Of a stretch of 64,000 nt of DNA, positions 20,468 to 33,430 are shown one piece after another (within the stretch, counting starts at the first letter, position 1; each line of letters starts with the position of its first letter). Source of the stretch: Mangifera indica (Eukaryota; Streptophyta; Magnoliopsida; Sapindales; Anacardiaceae); NCBI RefSeq assembly GCF_011075055.1, contig NC_058146.1, positions 1,240,001-1,304,000 on the forward strand, written 5' to 3'. A program made the position numbers and the translations under genes. A model generated the notes under the pieces. It saw nothing but the letters and a program-made list of their open reading frames with translations. It ran no database searches and had not been told where the DNA came from.

Positions 20468-23400
20468 CCAGATTTGTGGTTTGGTGTTCTTTGTTATAAA
20501 GATGTCTGGTACAGGTGAAAAACAGACATGCGATGCTGTAACTTGTAAGAAAGAAAGACCGTTGATATTTCATTCAAAATTTTGATCGTTGCCATCATTT
20601 TTTGTTTTAATTCTGGGGCCTTATGCTAGTTAGTTGTGATTTAAAATATTTAAAAAATATATAATAACAAATAATAAAAGAAAAGAAATGACATCCACTA
20701 TAAAGGAAAAACCTCACAAACAGGTTCGACAATTCATCTTTAAACTTATTTTTAGTGATTTTTATTTTTCTTATCCGATTGTTTTCTAAAAGCTTGTCCA
20801 ATGGCTCATCACTAATTTGAGTTAGATTTTTTGGATTTAAATAATTCTTGTTTGTATTCCGTCTAATTTGAATTCATTCTTATATATGTCTATGCATGGT
20901 TTAGCTAGCTTTCATTCTCCATGTAATAGGTAATGTTCAAGAAGTAGTCTATGTAAATTATTCTTGAATTATTTCAAAGTGTATTTAAAGGTTTTATTTA
21001 TATGAATTTGATCACATTATTTTCATATTGGTTTTGCAATTAATTAAATTCATGTTTCTCGTCCAAACATAGCTCGTGACACGACAGGAATGCGAGGCCG
21101 AGGAACCAAACACTGTCCCCGACAGGAACATGCATAGAAGCCCACCAAAAGTAAATATTAATGAAATTCTAAAAAATAGAGGGGCAAGATTGCAGCAAAT
21201 GGAAGGTAAGATGATTTGCTGTTGCTGAGGTTGTTGATTGATGATGAATAATGATGAGTGGAGCCTGGGCTTCCATGTGGAGCATATTATTATGGCAACT
21301 GGCAAGTTTGATTTATACGTAAGGTTAAGATGACGAATTCTACTGAGCCAGATTTAGTTGGTGTATTATTGGAGCACCGCCGCAAAGTGGACCTAATTTG
21401 CTGTCTGTCACGCCGTGAAAGGTGGTGCCTGAAGTTGCAAAATTTGTTAAGGACAAGCAAAATGCCAAGAATTAGAGTAGAGCACCTTTCCTTGGCTTAA
21501 AAACCAAGAGTTGAACTTGTTTTAAAATCTTCAATGATTACTGGGCCTCCCGTTGTTAGAATAACAGAAGTCATTTCTTTTAAAACACAACACTTGACCT
21601 CTTCTTCATTCAAATATTAAAGAAATCGAACTCAGTTTAACATTTCACATGAGAAAAGATGATAATGAAATCTGTAATGCTTTTTTATGGAAGACAGCTC
21701 AGAGGGACAAAGAAATGGCAACGGAGGCTGAATTGCAGGTGGGTCATGTTGGTTTAAACATCATAACCAAAAATAACAATAATGGCAATGAACTCTTTTG
21801 ATTTGGAATGATGTTAACTTTTTAGCCTCCTCCTGTTTCCTTGTCGATGTCTTTCCAGATCTTAAATTCACCTCTTCATTTCATCCCGTTAATTCAGCTT
21901 GACTTTACAGGTTGGTTTTTTCAACTCAGTATCGACCTGTAAAGTCAGCTCTATTAATTGTTTCAAGGAGTTTTGCCACTTTAAACTCTCTCTAAGACAA
22001 GTTTCAATCATCGAATGCTTAGCTAAAGTTGGTGGGTATTGCCTCAAAAGAGAAAGATACTAAGTGGGAGAACAAGGTTTAAAATTATGTTAATATCATT
22101 TTAAAATTAAATTTTTAATTTATTGTAGTGATTATTAATCGATTACTTGATTTAGATGTTCGATGTGATTGGTTCAACAGCAAAATAGTGGGGCATTTAA
22201 AATAAAGTTTTCTTTTGTTTTAAAAAAAAAGTTATTTGGTATTTTAAAAATTATTAGATGAAATATTATAAATTATTAATTCTAGGTTCCTTGATAAGCC
22301 TTTGCAACACCGAAGCCACTTAGGGGCTTATATTTGAGCTAAGTATGAATATGATTAATGTGAATTAAATTCAAATTTATTTAAATTGATTATTGGTAAA
22401 ATAAATAACATTATTATCAAAATAAATTGTATCAATAGATAAATATCATGCAAGGAAATGGATAAGAAAACTTACAATTATGAATGTGTAGGTGGGATGT
22501 CACCTCAACAACAACAAAATAATAAAATAATAATAACAAAATAAGTGCATTATGAATAATAAGTTTAAGAGTAAACATTCGTAGAAATAGATTTGAGTTG
22601 AGTTAACTCAAATTCGAATTCAAAAATTTGAACAAATTAAATTTGAATTGAAGATATAGTTCTAGTTCGAGGGTTTGTTGACGATTTTTCACTAAAACTC
22701 TGTTTATTTTTTAATAATTTTTCTTTTTCTCCAACAAAACTTTTTCTTTACCTACTTTGACAACTCATTGTGTTATCTAAAATCATTGAACACCATTTGA
22801 ACTAACTTAAACTCAAACTCAAACTCTCCAAATTCAATGCAAGCTTAAACTAACGTTTATTTAGACGCAGGTTTGTTTAAACCCACCCTGAACCTAACAA
22901 AACACAAATACAAATCCACTTAAAGTTAAAAGAAGTTGGGCCCGTACCATAATGAGGACGCACTTCTTTGGGCTTTCCTAACAGAAGCTTAACAATTTTG
23001 ACAGGCCGGACAGACCAAGAAACTAACAAGTCCGACAGTTTTTATAGGCCTGTGCCCATATACGGAGGCACTTTTTTTAGCTTGCCTGACAGGTCCGACA
23101 GTTTTTATTGGCCCAACAGAACAACAACGTAGACCAAGTTGGGCACACACGGGCTCAAACAAAAACACGCGCGCGAACGGAAACACCATTCGGGCTTTCT
23201 TTAAAATGCCACAAGGTATCATCAGATTATGAAACGCCTGCGTTTTGTGGTTCCATTAAATATAAAAGAAGCCGACTCCCGCTACTTTACAAGAGGAGTT
23301 GAATTTGAATTAATTTAAATTAAAATTTAAATAATTTATTTGTTAACTAGGTTTGAATATTAATTTATTGATTTTAAATTAATAAGATATCAACATATAA

Positions 23401-26400
23401 GTATTATATACAATATTGATAAGTTGTCTTTTATATATTCTCTTCAAATCTAATTATATTTTATACTGTTTAATTTATAAAAATAAAATCGAATCGAATT
23501 AAATTCAATTAAAGATTAATTTGAATCCAATTTGAATATAGAATAATTAATTTCAGATTGAGTTTGTTAGAAAAATTCAACTTTTTAGAGTAACAATTTA
23601 CCCCTTTGTGTCATTTTTAATTTAACAAATTAAGTGTAGAATGTATTAATCAATTAAGGAAAAGTTACAAGAATTGATAATTTGTTACTTTTAACACTTG
23701 TGGGGAGGGTGGGGGTTAATGAAGGAAACATCAAGGGTTAAATTGTATTGATTATTTTAGCTCAGCTAAGGACCTTGTATTAAATTGTGAATACTAAAGA
23801 GTGAGGACCATGACAACCAGGTCTGTACTGAGATAATTGGCAAATGAGAAAGGCCTGTCATTGTGAAAGAAACTGTGCAATCAAATTTTAATGAAAAAAT
23901 GGTCCTCTGGTGTGGGTTAGGTTACCGACGACAGGAGAATATGAGTTAGAAATTTAAACTACGTTTGGAAACGCTCGAATTTTGGATTCAATTGAATCGA
24001 TTCAAATCTATTTTAATTTGAACAGTTAGAGTTTAAATTTTAATTCAAACAATTTGGATTTAATCAAATCCTAATTGGAGTCTATGCAAACTTGCGTGTG
24101 AGACTTGGACTAGATTCAAGTCTATCCGAGCTCAAGTTCAGTTTCCTTTAGTGAATCCAAATTCGCATTTGTTTTAAGTTCAAAAGTATTCGAACTTGGT
24201 TCGTTTGATAGAAATCAAACTCAATTCAAACTTTGATCTCAGTTTGATACTAAAATGATATTGTTTTAATTTGTATTGATCAAAATAAATTGATTTGTAT
24301 TGAATTTTTTATTTTAAAGCTCGAACTCAAGTTTGAATTCGAAAATATTGAACCCTCAGAATCGAGCTCAAATTCGTTGGAGTTAAACTCATTCTAGATT
24401 CATTCAAACTTAAATCTGAACAAACTTGATTTAAATCTAATCAAGTGAACAAGACATTGCAAATTTTAATATATATAGCTTTAGTACTAGCACGGAACTC
24501 AATATTTCAAATCTGAGCACGTGTGAGGTTACTTGCATTATTAAACTAAATTGTTATGTAAAAGATTTGGTTATGTTGATGACTATTTATAAGGATACAA
24601 GAGTTCAAAATTATTTCTGATGATCAGAGTTCTGAATCCCCACGTAACAATTATAAATTAGAGCTTCTGAATTAGGATACTTCACAATTAGAGACACTCA
24701 AAGATCCTGTAGACCACTTAGAGAGGAAAAGAATGCAGTGTAATTGTAATTACTAATTAGCTACTGCTGCAACAAGTTACAGTAAGAGGGAAATGGGCAA
24801 AACATAGCGTGTGAAAACTGTTCAAATTCTGTGTATGTTTGATCTCAAATGCAGGGCTTTTGTTAGGGAGGCATGCCTCATCAGAGTAACAAGGCAGGCA
24901 GATACATGTTTATAATAGTACTTTATATGAATCATACCTTATTAAAGTTAGATTTAAACTGAACCAGTTTAGTTCAATTCTAATTAAATTTAAATAGAAA
25001 TTATGATATTATTTATCTCGCTAATAACCTTTATCAATATTTCTGTTCAATTTAAACAAACCCGAGCAAATAATTTAAAATTTACACCAAATTTGAGCCA
25101 AATTTGGTTAGAATGTAATTCTAATCCCATATGAGCATATTCTGTTTGCCCCCCAAAAAGGTTCATCAATGGAGAATTTGACCATTCACAAACATCATCA
25201 TGAGGTGGGAGTTGGAACCTTCCCCAAACTTTATAAATGAAGTAAAAATATAACCCATAACCCAACCCAACCCAACCCAGCCCACCCAAGTGGGTTAAAG
25301 CAGGGAAGGAGAGACAGACAGTGTCTGCAAAAGCAGGGAAAAAATAGCCTAGCTCAGAACAAAATAAATTAAAGAAGAATGAAGAAAGAAGAAATCACAT
25401 TCACATGGGTCATGGGGTTTCAGAGACTTTTATCCCGTGCCTTACTGTAATGATGTTTCACACACAAGCCTTCCCCATAAACGAGGAACTTTAGTTTTTG
25501 CAGATGGGTTGGTTTAATTCGGGTCTCGTCAGAGACAGATTTTCCTTCTTTTATTAATAAATTCTTTCAATATAAATATATTCCCAAATCTTCATCCAGC
25601 CTGGATGCTGGCAAGCACCATATAAAGATTCGTGTATACATATATAAGATATAAATCAGCATTCAAAAAGATGCAATTCACACTTGACCCACCTAGAAGA
25701 AATTTGTGAACAATAAAGTAACACCATGTTCATGACAATGTGAACATTTTGTCATAAAGACAGACAAAGTAATTTTTAAGTGGCATAGGTGGGATATAGC
25801 CAATTATGAGTGCATAGGTTTTATTCTCACTTATTATATATCGAAATCTAATTTTTGACTTATTTAATATAATAATTTTATAAATTCAATCATATCAATA
25901 AAAAAAAAAAGAAAAAACTTCATCCAAAGGTTAAAAACGTACACCAATTGACAAGTCAAAAAGGAAAAATGCATGTCACTTGTTTATAGACAAGCGAACA
26001 GTATATCATCTTCTCATTTTACACTGCCCACTTTCCCTTCACATATCTAGCAAAAATCCCAATTCTTTCCCAAACCCAGAAACAACTACAGCAATCAAAC
26101 AACCACTCCCAGGAAAGTTAAGAAGGATGAACAAACTAGATTTAGTCTTGAAATTGAAATTAAGCCAGCCAGTAACAGTTCTTCCTTTCCACTGCCACTG
26201 CTGTATTGATTAAGCGTGATAATTGGTTGAACAGAGATAGGTCAATGGCTCTGCTATGCCACAGCTTCACCACCCTTCCTTTAAGCATAGAAGGTAAACT
26301 AAAAACTAACCTCCATTTGCTCTATCCCTAAATGGAAAATTGAGCTCCAACTCCGTAGTTGGATTCTGCTTAAAGAGTATATGAATCCATTCAGGCCCCA

Positions 26401-26564
26401 AGAGAACCTGTGAATGATGATTACACTCTATTTACAGATTAACAGAGGCATATTCAGAAGTTTAAAAATCTGACTTAAACTAATACTACACAACTTCTAA
26501 TAGGTTAGGACATTACCAGCTACCAATATAAACAATTGCCCAGATTTGATCATCCTACCCTTTG
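20468..26564. other. 6-kb gene-poor spacer with decayed repeats
   Basis: I find no supportable gene. Identifiable content: a GAATTCAAATTTGAAC-type repeat zone at 22580-22900, 23290-23580 and 23960-24440. A GC-richer block at 22930-23180 holds a near-direct repeat of GTCCGACAGTTTTTAT (about 23031 and 23093). A (CCCAA)n tract lies at about 25259-25278. The open frames at 21012-21305 and 25047-25289 look random. The last ~300 bases are likely the 3' UTR of the DUF620 gene, which ends at 26565. Confidence 0.5.
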
Positions 26565-28493
26565 TTATACTTTCATCTTCCATGTCATGTTATCAGTGCT
26601 ACCATCATGAGCTCTCTCCAGTGCAGCAACTTTAGCTCGATGTGCTGCTAAAGCAATAGCACTCTTTCCTCTGTCATCCTGAGGCAGCTCACACGCCTCA
26701 CTGATGGAACCTGACTTTAAGTCAGCTGGGGGGATAAAACAATCTATTGAGAGACCTGGAACATTGAATGCAACCTCTTCGATAGTCCATGCTTCTTCCA
26801 TCTTAGTTTTAGTATGGCTCATTGCTCTCTCTCCAAATCTAAAAAGTGTCACGACAGAACGACCAGAATGCGCAATCATAATCCCTTCGACTGGTCTGTA
26901 ATCATCAAGGAAAGAATTGATTGTTGTCTCCCAATAAACCACATCACCACCATTGGATTGGATGCGGGTCAGATGGGAATCCTCCATGTGAACAAGAAGT
27001 CCAGTCTTTTGACTGAAGTAGCCAAACAACACATGTCGAATGATCTCTGCAGGACCTTCACTCCTGGCCTTCAGAGTCTGAGGATCTGCACAAAGCTTGA
27101 GAATGAAGCAGTCCTCACCATTAATCCTCTTCTCTCCAATACACTTAGCATCAGCAAACATACTAGCTGTTGTTCTCGGATCAAGACCCTGAAACAGATC
27201 AACCAAATAAGCAATTGGAAAACATAGCCTACCTTAACAACTCAAATTTTGATAATCAAGACATAAAATTTCACCTGCAGTGCACGGCGCAAGGGTCTAA
27301 CAGGCCCTTTGGCAGTGTGAGCACCAAGCCAAGGAGTGTGCCTCCATACAAGCTTGCCATTGCAACCCGCGTGGACCTTACTACCTCCAACGGCAAGTTC
27401 AACATACCACATGTCTGGATTCATCTGCCAGAGCACAAATCCACCAGACTCTGCACATCTAGAGGCATTCCGATTCTTAACCATCCTAGTAGCAGTTTCA
27501 AACTCTGAAGCTACCATTCTAACCTTCCCCATTGCATATGCATTTCGAATAGAGTTTTGTAACTTCTGCCCACCAGAGGCTGCCGTGTACTGCTGCAATA
27601 TGTACTGAGCTGAAGAAGTTTCCTGAAGTACAACCATGAACACAAAGTCATAAAGTGATCATAGGTAAATTTTGAGTAGTGTTCAATTAATTACAAAGTG
27701 AATAAACTTAGAAAAGATAGCTCAATTCACATGCAATTTCCCGTCTTCTTCCAGCTATGAACAGCCTATCGCTTGTCTTGTTCTTAAAGCACATGAGGAA
27801 TTTCCCTTTTTTTGTCTTCTATTTTCTGACTAACCAAACAGAAAACAATATTTTTAACAATAATGACTCCATATATCAATCGGCCAACTAAAAGAATCTA
27901 TGATAGGCTAATTTTTTTAAATATAAAAAAATAATTTGCCTTCCGAAATAAAACAAAAACTTATACTAAAAATTTGAAAGATGACTGTTACAAAATGAAC
28001 TGCAAAACAGATAGAGAAAGGAGCTAACAATGGGAGTGTCTTTGATGCTCAAGTGAGGCAAAGGGTCATTGTTGCTGACATGCAGCGGGGCCAATGGTGC
28101 GCCCATTACACCAAGCAACAGCCTCAGATCAGACCTCTTATAAGCCATCGCAGTAACAGACGGCGTCCTCGACAACTGTCCCTTAACCCACTGCCCCAAC
28201 CCCAACCCGACCCGCTTCGAATCCCCTACTTCCCCTCCAGGATCCGGGCCTTCCATTAACGGTGCCAGAGCCTCCCCCACCACGGGCCTAAGACTCCCGG
28301 ATCTCGCAACCGACTGCTCCGGATTTGCTACGTAATGGTTAGACGAACTCTGGTGTTTCATCCTCCGCAGCAACGATGAAATGGGCGACATGGCTCTGGC
28401 TGGGCTGGAGGACCGCGAACGAGACCGTAACGGCGAAAGCCCGCGAACGACTTCATCTTTTAGAGCCGAAAAGAAGCCTTGTTTCTTCTCCAT
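26565..28493 (-). CDS. DUF620 family protein (At3g19540-like), 3 exons
   Basis: Exons are 28029-28493, 27275-27622 and 26565-27188, all joined in phase 0, giving 478 residues. The N-terminus is MEKKQGFFSALKDEVVRGLS followed by a Ser/Arg-rich stretch (SRSRSSSPARAMSP). The DUF620 domain spans exons 2 and 3 and includes QYILQQYTAASGGQKLQ, ESGGFVLWQMNPDMWYVEL, GLDPRTTASMFADAKCIGEK and TINSFLDDYRPVEGIMIAHS. The family is plant-specific and its biochemical role is unknown. The fold has been compared to lipid-binding or lipoprotein-type beta sheets, which I cannot confirm here. There is no signal peptide or membrane helix. The ATG at 28493 was chosen because MEKKQGFFSALKDEVVRGLSP is the family start; the frame is open further upstream, but those residues are low-complexity leader. 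Confidence 0.93.
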
Positions 28494-29434
28494 ATGATTT
28501 TGTCTTTGGAGTTGAAGAGTGAATGAACGAAGAATGGGTAATTGATATTTGAATGTGAAGAGGGTTTGTGTTTTGTTTAGGTTCAGCGTAAGTTGTTCAT
28601 GGAGAGTAAGAAAAGTGTGTAGACTGAAGAGTGAGTGAAGTGTGAGTGTTTGTTTAATGAGAAAAGAAAAGAAAATTTTCAATTTACTGGGAGCGAAAGA
28701 GTGTGGGGGAGAGATAAAAAGGAGGTAGGGAGGTACATAAGACGTACGGTGTCGTTTTAATGAATTCAATTTCAGGTTGTTAAAATGTCAATTTCACGCT
28801 ACGTGACCGAAATATTTCTGATTCCTATAGCTACAGAGAAAAGCTGAACAGGGCGCTCCAATTGGCTTTTCTCGTACGCGACAGTAACACATCTTTCGCA
28901 CGTGATTGGGGGATGTCCACCACTGCCACTACTCGCGCGTGGAGTAAATCACCTATTCAGATATATCGAATCCTCCAAAAAAAAGTTAGCCGGAACAGAA
29001 AAAATGTACCCGCTCTGTTGTTTAATCAATTAGTAAGGATTTATCCTAATCGAATTGGTCTCAAAATATTTTGTTCGCTGGATTCCATGAAGCTCGATAC
29101 AAGATATTATGTATCAAATTATGTCCTAATTTAATACTATTTAATTTAATTTAAAAAAAATTAAAATTTTAATTATAATGTGGTATTTTTTATGATGGGT
29201 CAAATGAAGAATGACCATCTCTATATTTAATAGTGTTGTGGTGCAGTCTGACAATCGGACCAACTGGTCAGTACGGAAGGCCCAAACTGGGCCCTTGATT
29301 GGATCGATTCTGTTAGATTCAGGTTTAAATGTGATTCAACCTGTTTTATGAGCGTATCAAAGAGTGGGCCAGAAGATTTCTAAGTGACGAGGCAGACAGG
29401 GTGTGAGCGGCCAAACCAATTTGAAAAGTATATA
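28494..29434. other. DUF620 upstream region and spacer
   Basis: The first ~300 bases are the likely promoter and 5' UTR of the DUF620 gene, with CT-rich leader sequence on the minus strand. At 29230-29340 a short block has GGACCAACTGGTCAG and related motifs like the repeat in the SWS1 intron. No gene is seen. Confidence 0.45.
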
Positions 29435-30153
29435 GGTCAAAGCAGTTTCCCACCCAAGGTATGCGCTTTCCCAAGTTTCTCCAATTAACTTTAAAAAATT
29501 TATTTATTCATCTATAAATTATTAAAACTAACAATTTTAAAATCGTTATTTTATCTGTATTATAAAAAATAAACTTAAATTTGATTTAATTTCCTCTCCT
29601 AAAAACTAACCATTTCTCTTAACTTAAGTTTTAAAAAATATTATTTTTTCCCTTAAGGTTTTTAATTTTTCAGATTTCAATTTTTTGACACTATTTCTTC
29701 CTCTCCAATGACCGTCAAGCTACACCTCTTTCTCTCTGATGCGATTTCCTTTTGGTGGCTCTCCTATGAGTGGTCGACAACAAAGACTCTTTATCAATGA
29801 GGACTTTTTATCGTCAACGAAAACCTCATCTTCGTCAACAATTACTCCCATAAGAGCCTTCAAAAGAAGACCGTATTAGAGAGGAAGAGTCGTCGTTTGA
29901 AGTTCACCGGAGAGGAAGAAAACAACACCAGAAAATTGAATATAAAAATTGAAAACCTTAGGAGGGGAAACGTTAGTTTTTAAAACTTATGTTAGGGTAA
30001 AATTATTAGTTTTTAGGGTTTAGGAGAAAAATGATATAACTAAATGACTCAATTAATTTTAATAGATTATAAGTGGATAAATAAAATTTTCAAAATTGAT
30101 GGGAGAAAACTTGAAAAATACGCATACTTTGGGTGGGACATAGTCCTTTGGCC
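29435..30153. mobile_element. Foldback Mutator-like element, copy B, with 9-bp TSD
   Basis: This is the second member of the family at 1102-1887. Left end is GGTCAAAGCAGTTTCCCACC; right end is the reverse complement of GGCCAAAGGACTATGTCCCA. Exact 9-bp duplications AAGTATATA flank it (29426-29434 and 30154-30162). Nearly the whole 719 bp folds back, with arms of about 350 bp meeting near 29800. GTGGTCGACAACAAAGACTC in the left arm is itself part of the central hairpin. It has no coding capacity. Different target sites and diverged arms show independent insertions. Confidence 0.87.
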
Positions 30154-32982
30154 AAGTATATAGCATAAACGGCAGATGCAGCAGACAAAATTGTGGTTCC
30201 TTACAGACAAAGGCATCTAAGCCGTTTTTATTTTATAAATTATCGCCTTATCTTATTTGCTTTAAAGCTAAAAAGGATGTACTCAATCTAAATCTTGTTG
30301 CAACCTTTTGATGATATTATTAAGAGCAATGCTATTTGTATTCATTTTTTGTATATAATTTATGTACATAGTAATATATCATCATATAATTAGATGATTT
30401 TAAAACACGTGTCATCATATGATAAAGAAAAATATAATCGTATGATAATATCTCATTTGTGTATATAAATTATATACTAAAAATAGATATACATAGTTTT
30501 ATTGTATTATTAATACGTGAGCATGTTCAATTCTTTTTTTTTTTCATTTCCAACTGTATGACTTATTGGAGGTTCATTACTAAAATATTAAAATGTTTAA
30601 AATAAAAATATAAATGTAAAGGTTATAGTTTCAATCACTATATCTTTAATTTATATGTTTAATAAAAATGAACAAAAATTTCGGTTATCAAAACAAAATT
30701 GTGTGATAAATTTTATTATTTGGTAAAATTTTCTTTTTGACCGAATTATTATCGAAAATATAAATATTTATGTTACTCTTTCAAAATTGTATATATAAAT
30801 TATTAAAAAAAAAAAAACGGCTAACATGTTTATTCATTTTAAATTTAGAATTAGTTGCAATATTTTGAAAGAAGCATGCACTTAATATTTTACTAAGATA
30901 AGATGGTTAAGCTTTGATTTGATTCGATTCGAATTGTGACTATGTGCTTTAGCTTCCATTTGTGACTTGATTGAGGAAAAGTGTAGGTGTTTTCATTTTA
31001 ATTATTTAATAAAGAATAAAACAATGAATAATGTTATATACATATAGTTTTGAGTATTTATTTTTAAATTTAAATGATGTGATATTATGTGATTGAATAT
31101 TATTTTATTTTTAATTTAAAATTATTCATTATTATAATAACATATCATTTAAGCATAATAATTAAATTGTATATTGAAAACCTAATTTTATATGTCATAT
31201 TATATAATTAACACATCATTATTTTAAACAAATATTATAATTTTATATGTCTATTACATTATTATTTTAAGCGTATTGATTTATATTAATAATATATATC
31301 ATATTATATAATATATTAATTATATCGTATTAATTATGATACACTTTATGATATATATTATTTTTATTTATAACATATCATATTATAAAATATATATTAC
31401 AGTACGCTATATGACACACAATTTTTTATTGTAAAGGAATATTGTTGGGTTTTCTCGGCCCCTCAAAGCACTCTTCATCTGTAAGCGTCCAACCCACGTG
31501 CAACGCTTTAAAGTTCAAACTAATTAGCTGTATGTGTAGCTTTGGACTCTATTATTTCAATTTCAATTTATACAACTTTATGAAATTAAAGGGCATGGCA
31601 TCTTCATGGTCGCCATCTTTAATTTGATAATGAGCTTAACTTTATACTTTCTTTTCAAAAGGGAAGAACAAGTTGAAGCTTCCCATGTCAAATCTCACGT
31701 GGAGCCAATTTTTTTTAATGTTACTTTGGAAAAACATATAGAATTTTTAGTATATAATTAAATATACAGATAATGTGTTATTATGTAATTGAATATTCTT
31801 TTATATTTTATTCAAAATTATTCAATCACAATATAACACATTATATATATATAAAATTATAATTATGTATTAAAAATATATACATATAGTTTTATTGTTA
31901 TACCTACTAACCATTTGAATGTCATGTTTAATGAATTGATCACGGGCACAAAACGGGGTAACCTCAATCACAAAAAAAACAAAAAAAGATAATGTCAATT
32001 ATATATTAATTAGTTGAGATAATAAGATCGTGAAGGATTAATTATCTTAAAATTTGGTTTATTTAATGAAAAATAAAAATTTAATCACTTTAATTAAAAA
32101 AAATGTGATAACTCGATGCGTTTGAATGCAGTTATCCTTTGTTAATAATTTAGTTTTTTTCATTCAATAAAAAAATGAAAATCGTCCATGACTATTTTAA
32201 AAATGAAAATGTAGATATAATTAATTAACTTATACTATGCTACATTCACAATTTCATTTTTAAAAAGGATCCGGATTTGTTAAGGATATTTGGGCTAGAC
32301 AAAAGGGGCTCAGGCCCAATAAGAGGCAGGCCTGTGAAAGAAGCAACGAGGGTGAAATGGATTGACAGGCCCATTCTGAGAGATGAGAAGCTTTGAAATA
32401 ATATTTACCTTAATTACAATAAATATATACAATTTTTAATATATAAATTTTATTTGAGTCAAATTGATTAAGCTGGATTTAAACTGACTACATTAATTAG
32501 ATGAAATCTCCAAATCCAACAAATGAACTTATAACTATTATATTAAATAAGTTAAAATTTTATTTTTTATATAATTCCAACAATTTTCCTTATATGATTT
32601 GTCCAAATAATAAAAATTTTAATGATTTTATATAATTAAAGTGACATAATATGTAACATAGTCGATAATATGATTCAACAATATTTTATGCAATAATTAT
32701 TTAAAAATTAATTTAAATTTAAAATCGCTTAATTACGTAAATACATTATCTAAGTATTTAATTTAATAGTCAAAATTGGGTGTAAATTTTTACATTTAAA
32801 AGATTAATAAAGTAATTTTAATTTTGACATAATTTTATACTTATTTGTTAAATTAAATTTTTAGGACAAAAAAGTTTTTAAGTACATACCAATTCCACTT
32901 TATAAAAAATCTATAATAACTTTTATATTTAGTAATCTGTTAAATAATTTTACTTTTACCTTTTATGGCATCAACTCCATGG
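30154..32982. other. AT-rich spacer between DUF620 and GASA genes
   Basis: Besides the MITE at 30324-30504, two stretches (about 31015-31200 and 31715-31890) resemble that MITE in their ends (ACATATAGTTTTATTG) and central palindrome. They lack clear target duplications. The sequence 31280-31420 is AT-rich and strongly palindromic. No gene is found. Confidence 0.45.
30324..30504. mobile_element. 181-bp MITE, copy 2, with 9-bp TSD
   Basis: Ends are GAGCAATGCTATTTGTATTC and ATACATAGTTTTATTG. The direct repeat TATTATTAA flanks it exactly (30315-30323 and 30505-30513). It is the same length within 1 bp as copy 1 at 10755-10934 and has the same ATGATGACAC-type palindromic centre, here as CACGTGTCATCATATGAT. 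It is non-coding. Confidence 0.8.
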
Positions 32983-32989
32983 TATAAAT
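32983..32989 (+). promoter_or_regulatory. TATA box of the GASA gene
   Basis: TATAAAT lies 83 bases upstream of the ATG at 33066, with a pyrimidine-rich leader between them. Spacing suits a highly expressed small secreted-peptide gene. Confidence 0.6.
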
Positions 32990-33065
32990 TTGACCACCCA
33001 TCCCTGTTCTGTTCTTCACAATCTACAGCTCTTTTCTCCCCATTTTTCTAAAGCTTTTGACAAAT

Positions 33066-33430
33066 ATGAAGCTCAGCTTTGCAACTCTCTTGCTTTGTTC
33101 CCTTCTCCTCAGCTCCTCTTTCCTGGAGCCTGCCTTTGCTGGATCACGTAAGATATTCATAATGCATGTACATATATATATATATAAAATCCTCTCTTTT
33201 TATTCATGGTGGGTGTTTTTTTTTTTTTTTTGGGTCTGTGTGCAGCCTTCTGTGATGCCAAATGTGCGACGAGGTGCAGTAAAGCGAGCGAGAAAGTGAG
33301 GTGCTTGAAGTACTGCGGAATTTGCTGTGAAGAATGCAAGTGTGTTCCTTCTGGGACTTACGGCCACAAGGATGAATGCCCTTGCTACAGAGACAAACGT
33401 GACTCCAAGGGCCGGCCCAAGTGCCCTTGA
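33066..33430 (+). CDS. GASA/snakin-type cysteine-rich secreted peptide, 2 exons
   Basis: Exons are 33066-33147 and 33246-33430, giving 88 residues. Residues 1-25 are a signal peptide ending in EPAFA. The predicted mature peptide starts GSPFCDAKC and is 63 residues long, the same as snakin-1 as I recall. It carries all 12 family cysteines, in the pattern C, C, C, C, C, CC, C, C, CPC, C. It contains [19 protein letters not shown] and ends KGRPKCP. GASA peptides are gibberellin-regulated apoplastic proteins acting in growth, redox balance and defence, and snakin-1 type members are antimicrobial. The 98-nt intron, with a long T tract before the acceptor, splits the codon just before the mature domain. 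There is no pro-region, which favours snakin-1 type over GASA4/GASA14 type. Confidence 0.94.

Noticed and set aside
25259..25278. (CCCAA)n tract as telomere-like repeat
   Set aside because: The unit is CCCAA and not the plant telomere CCCTAAA, and it is only about four copies.
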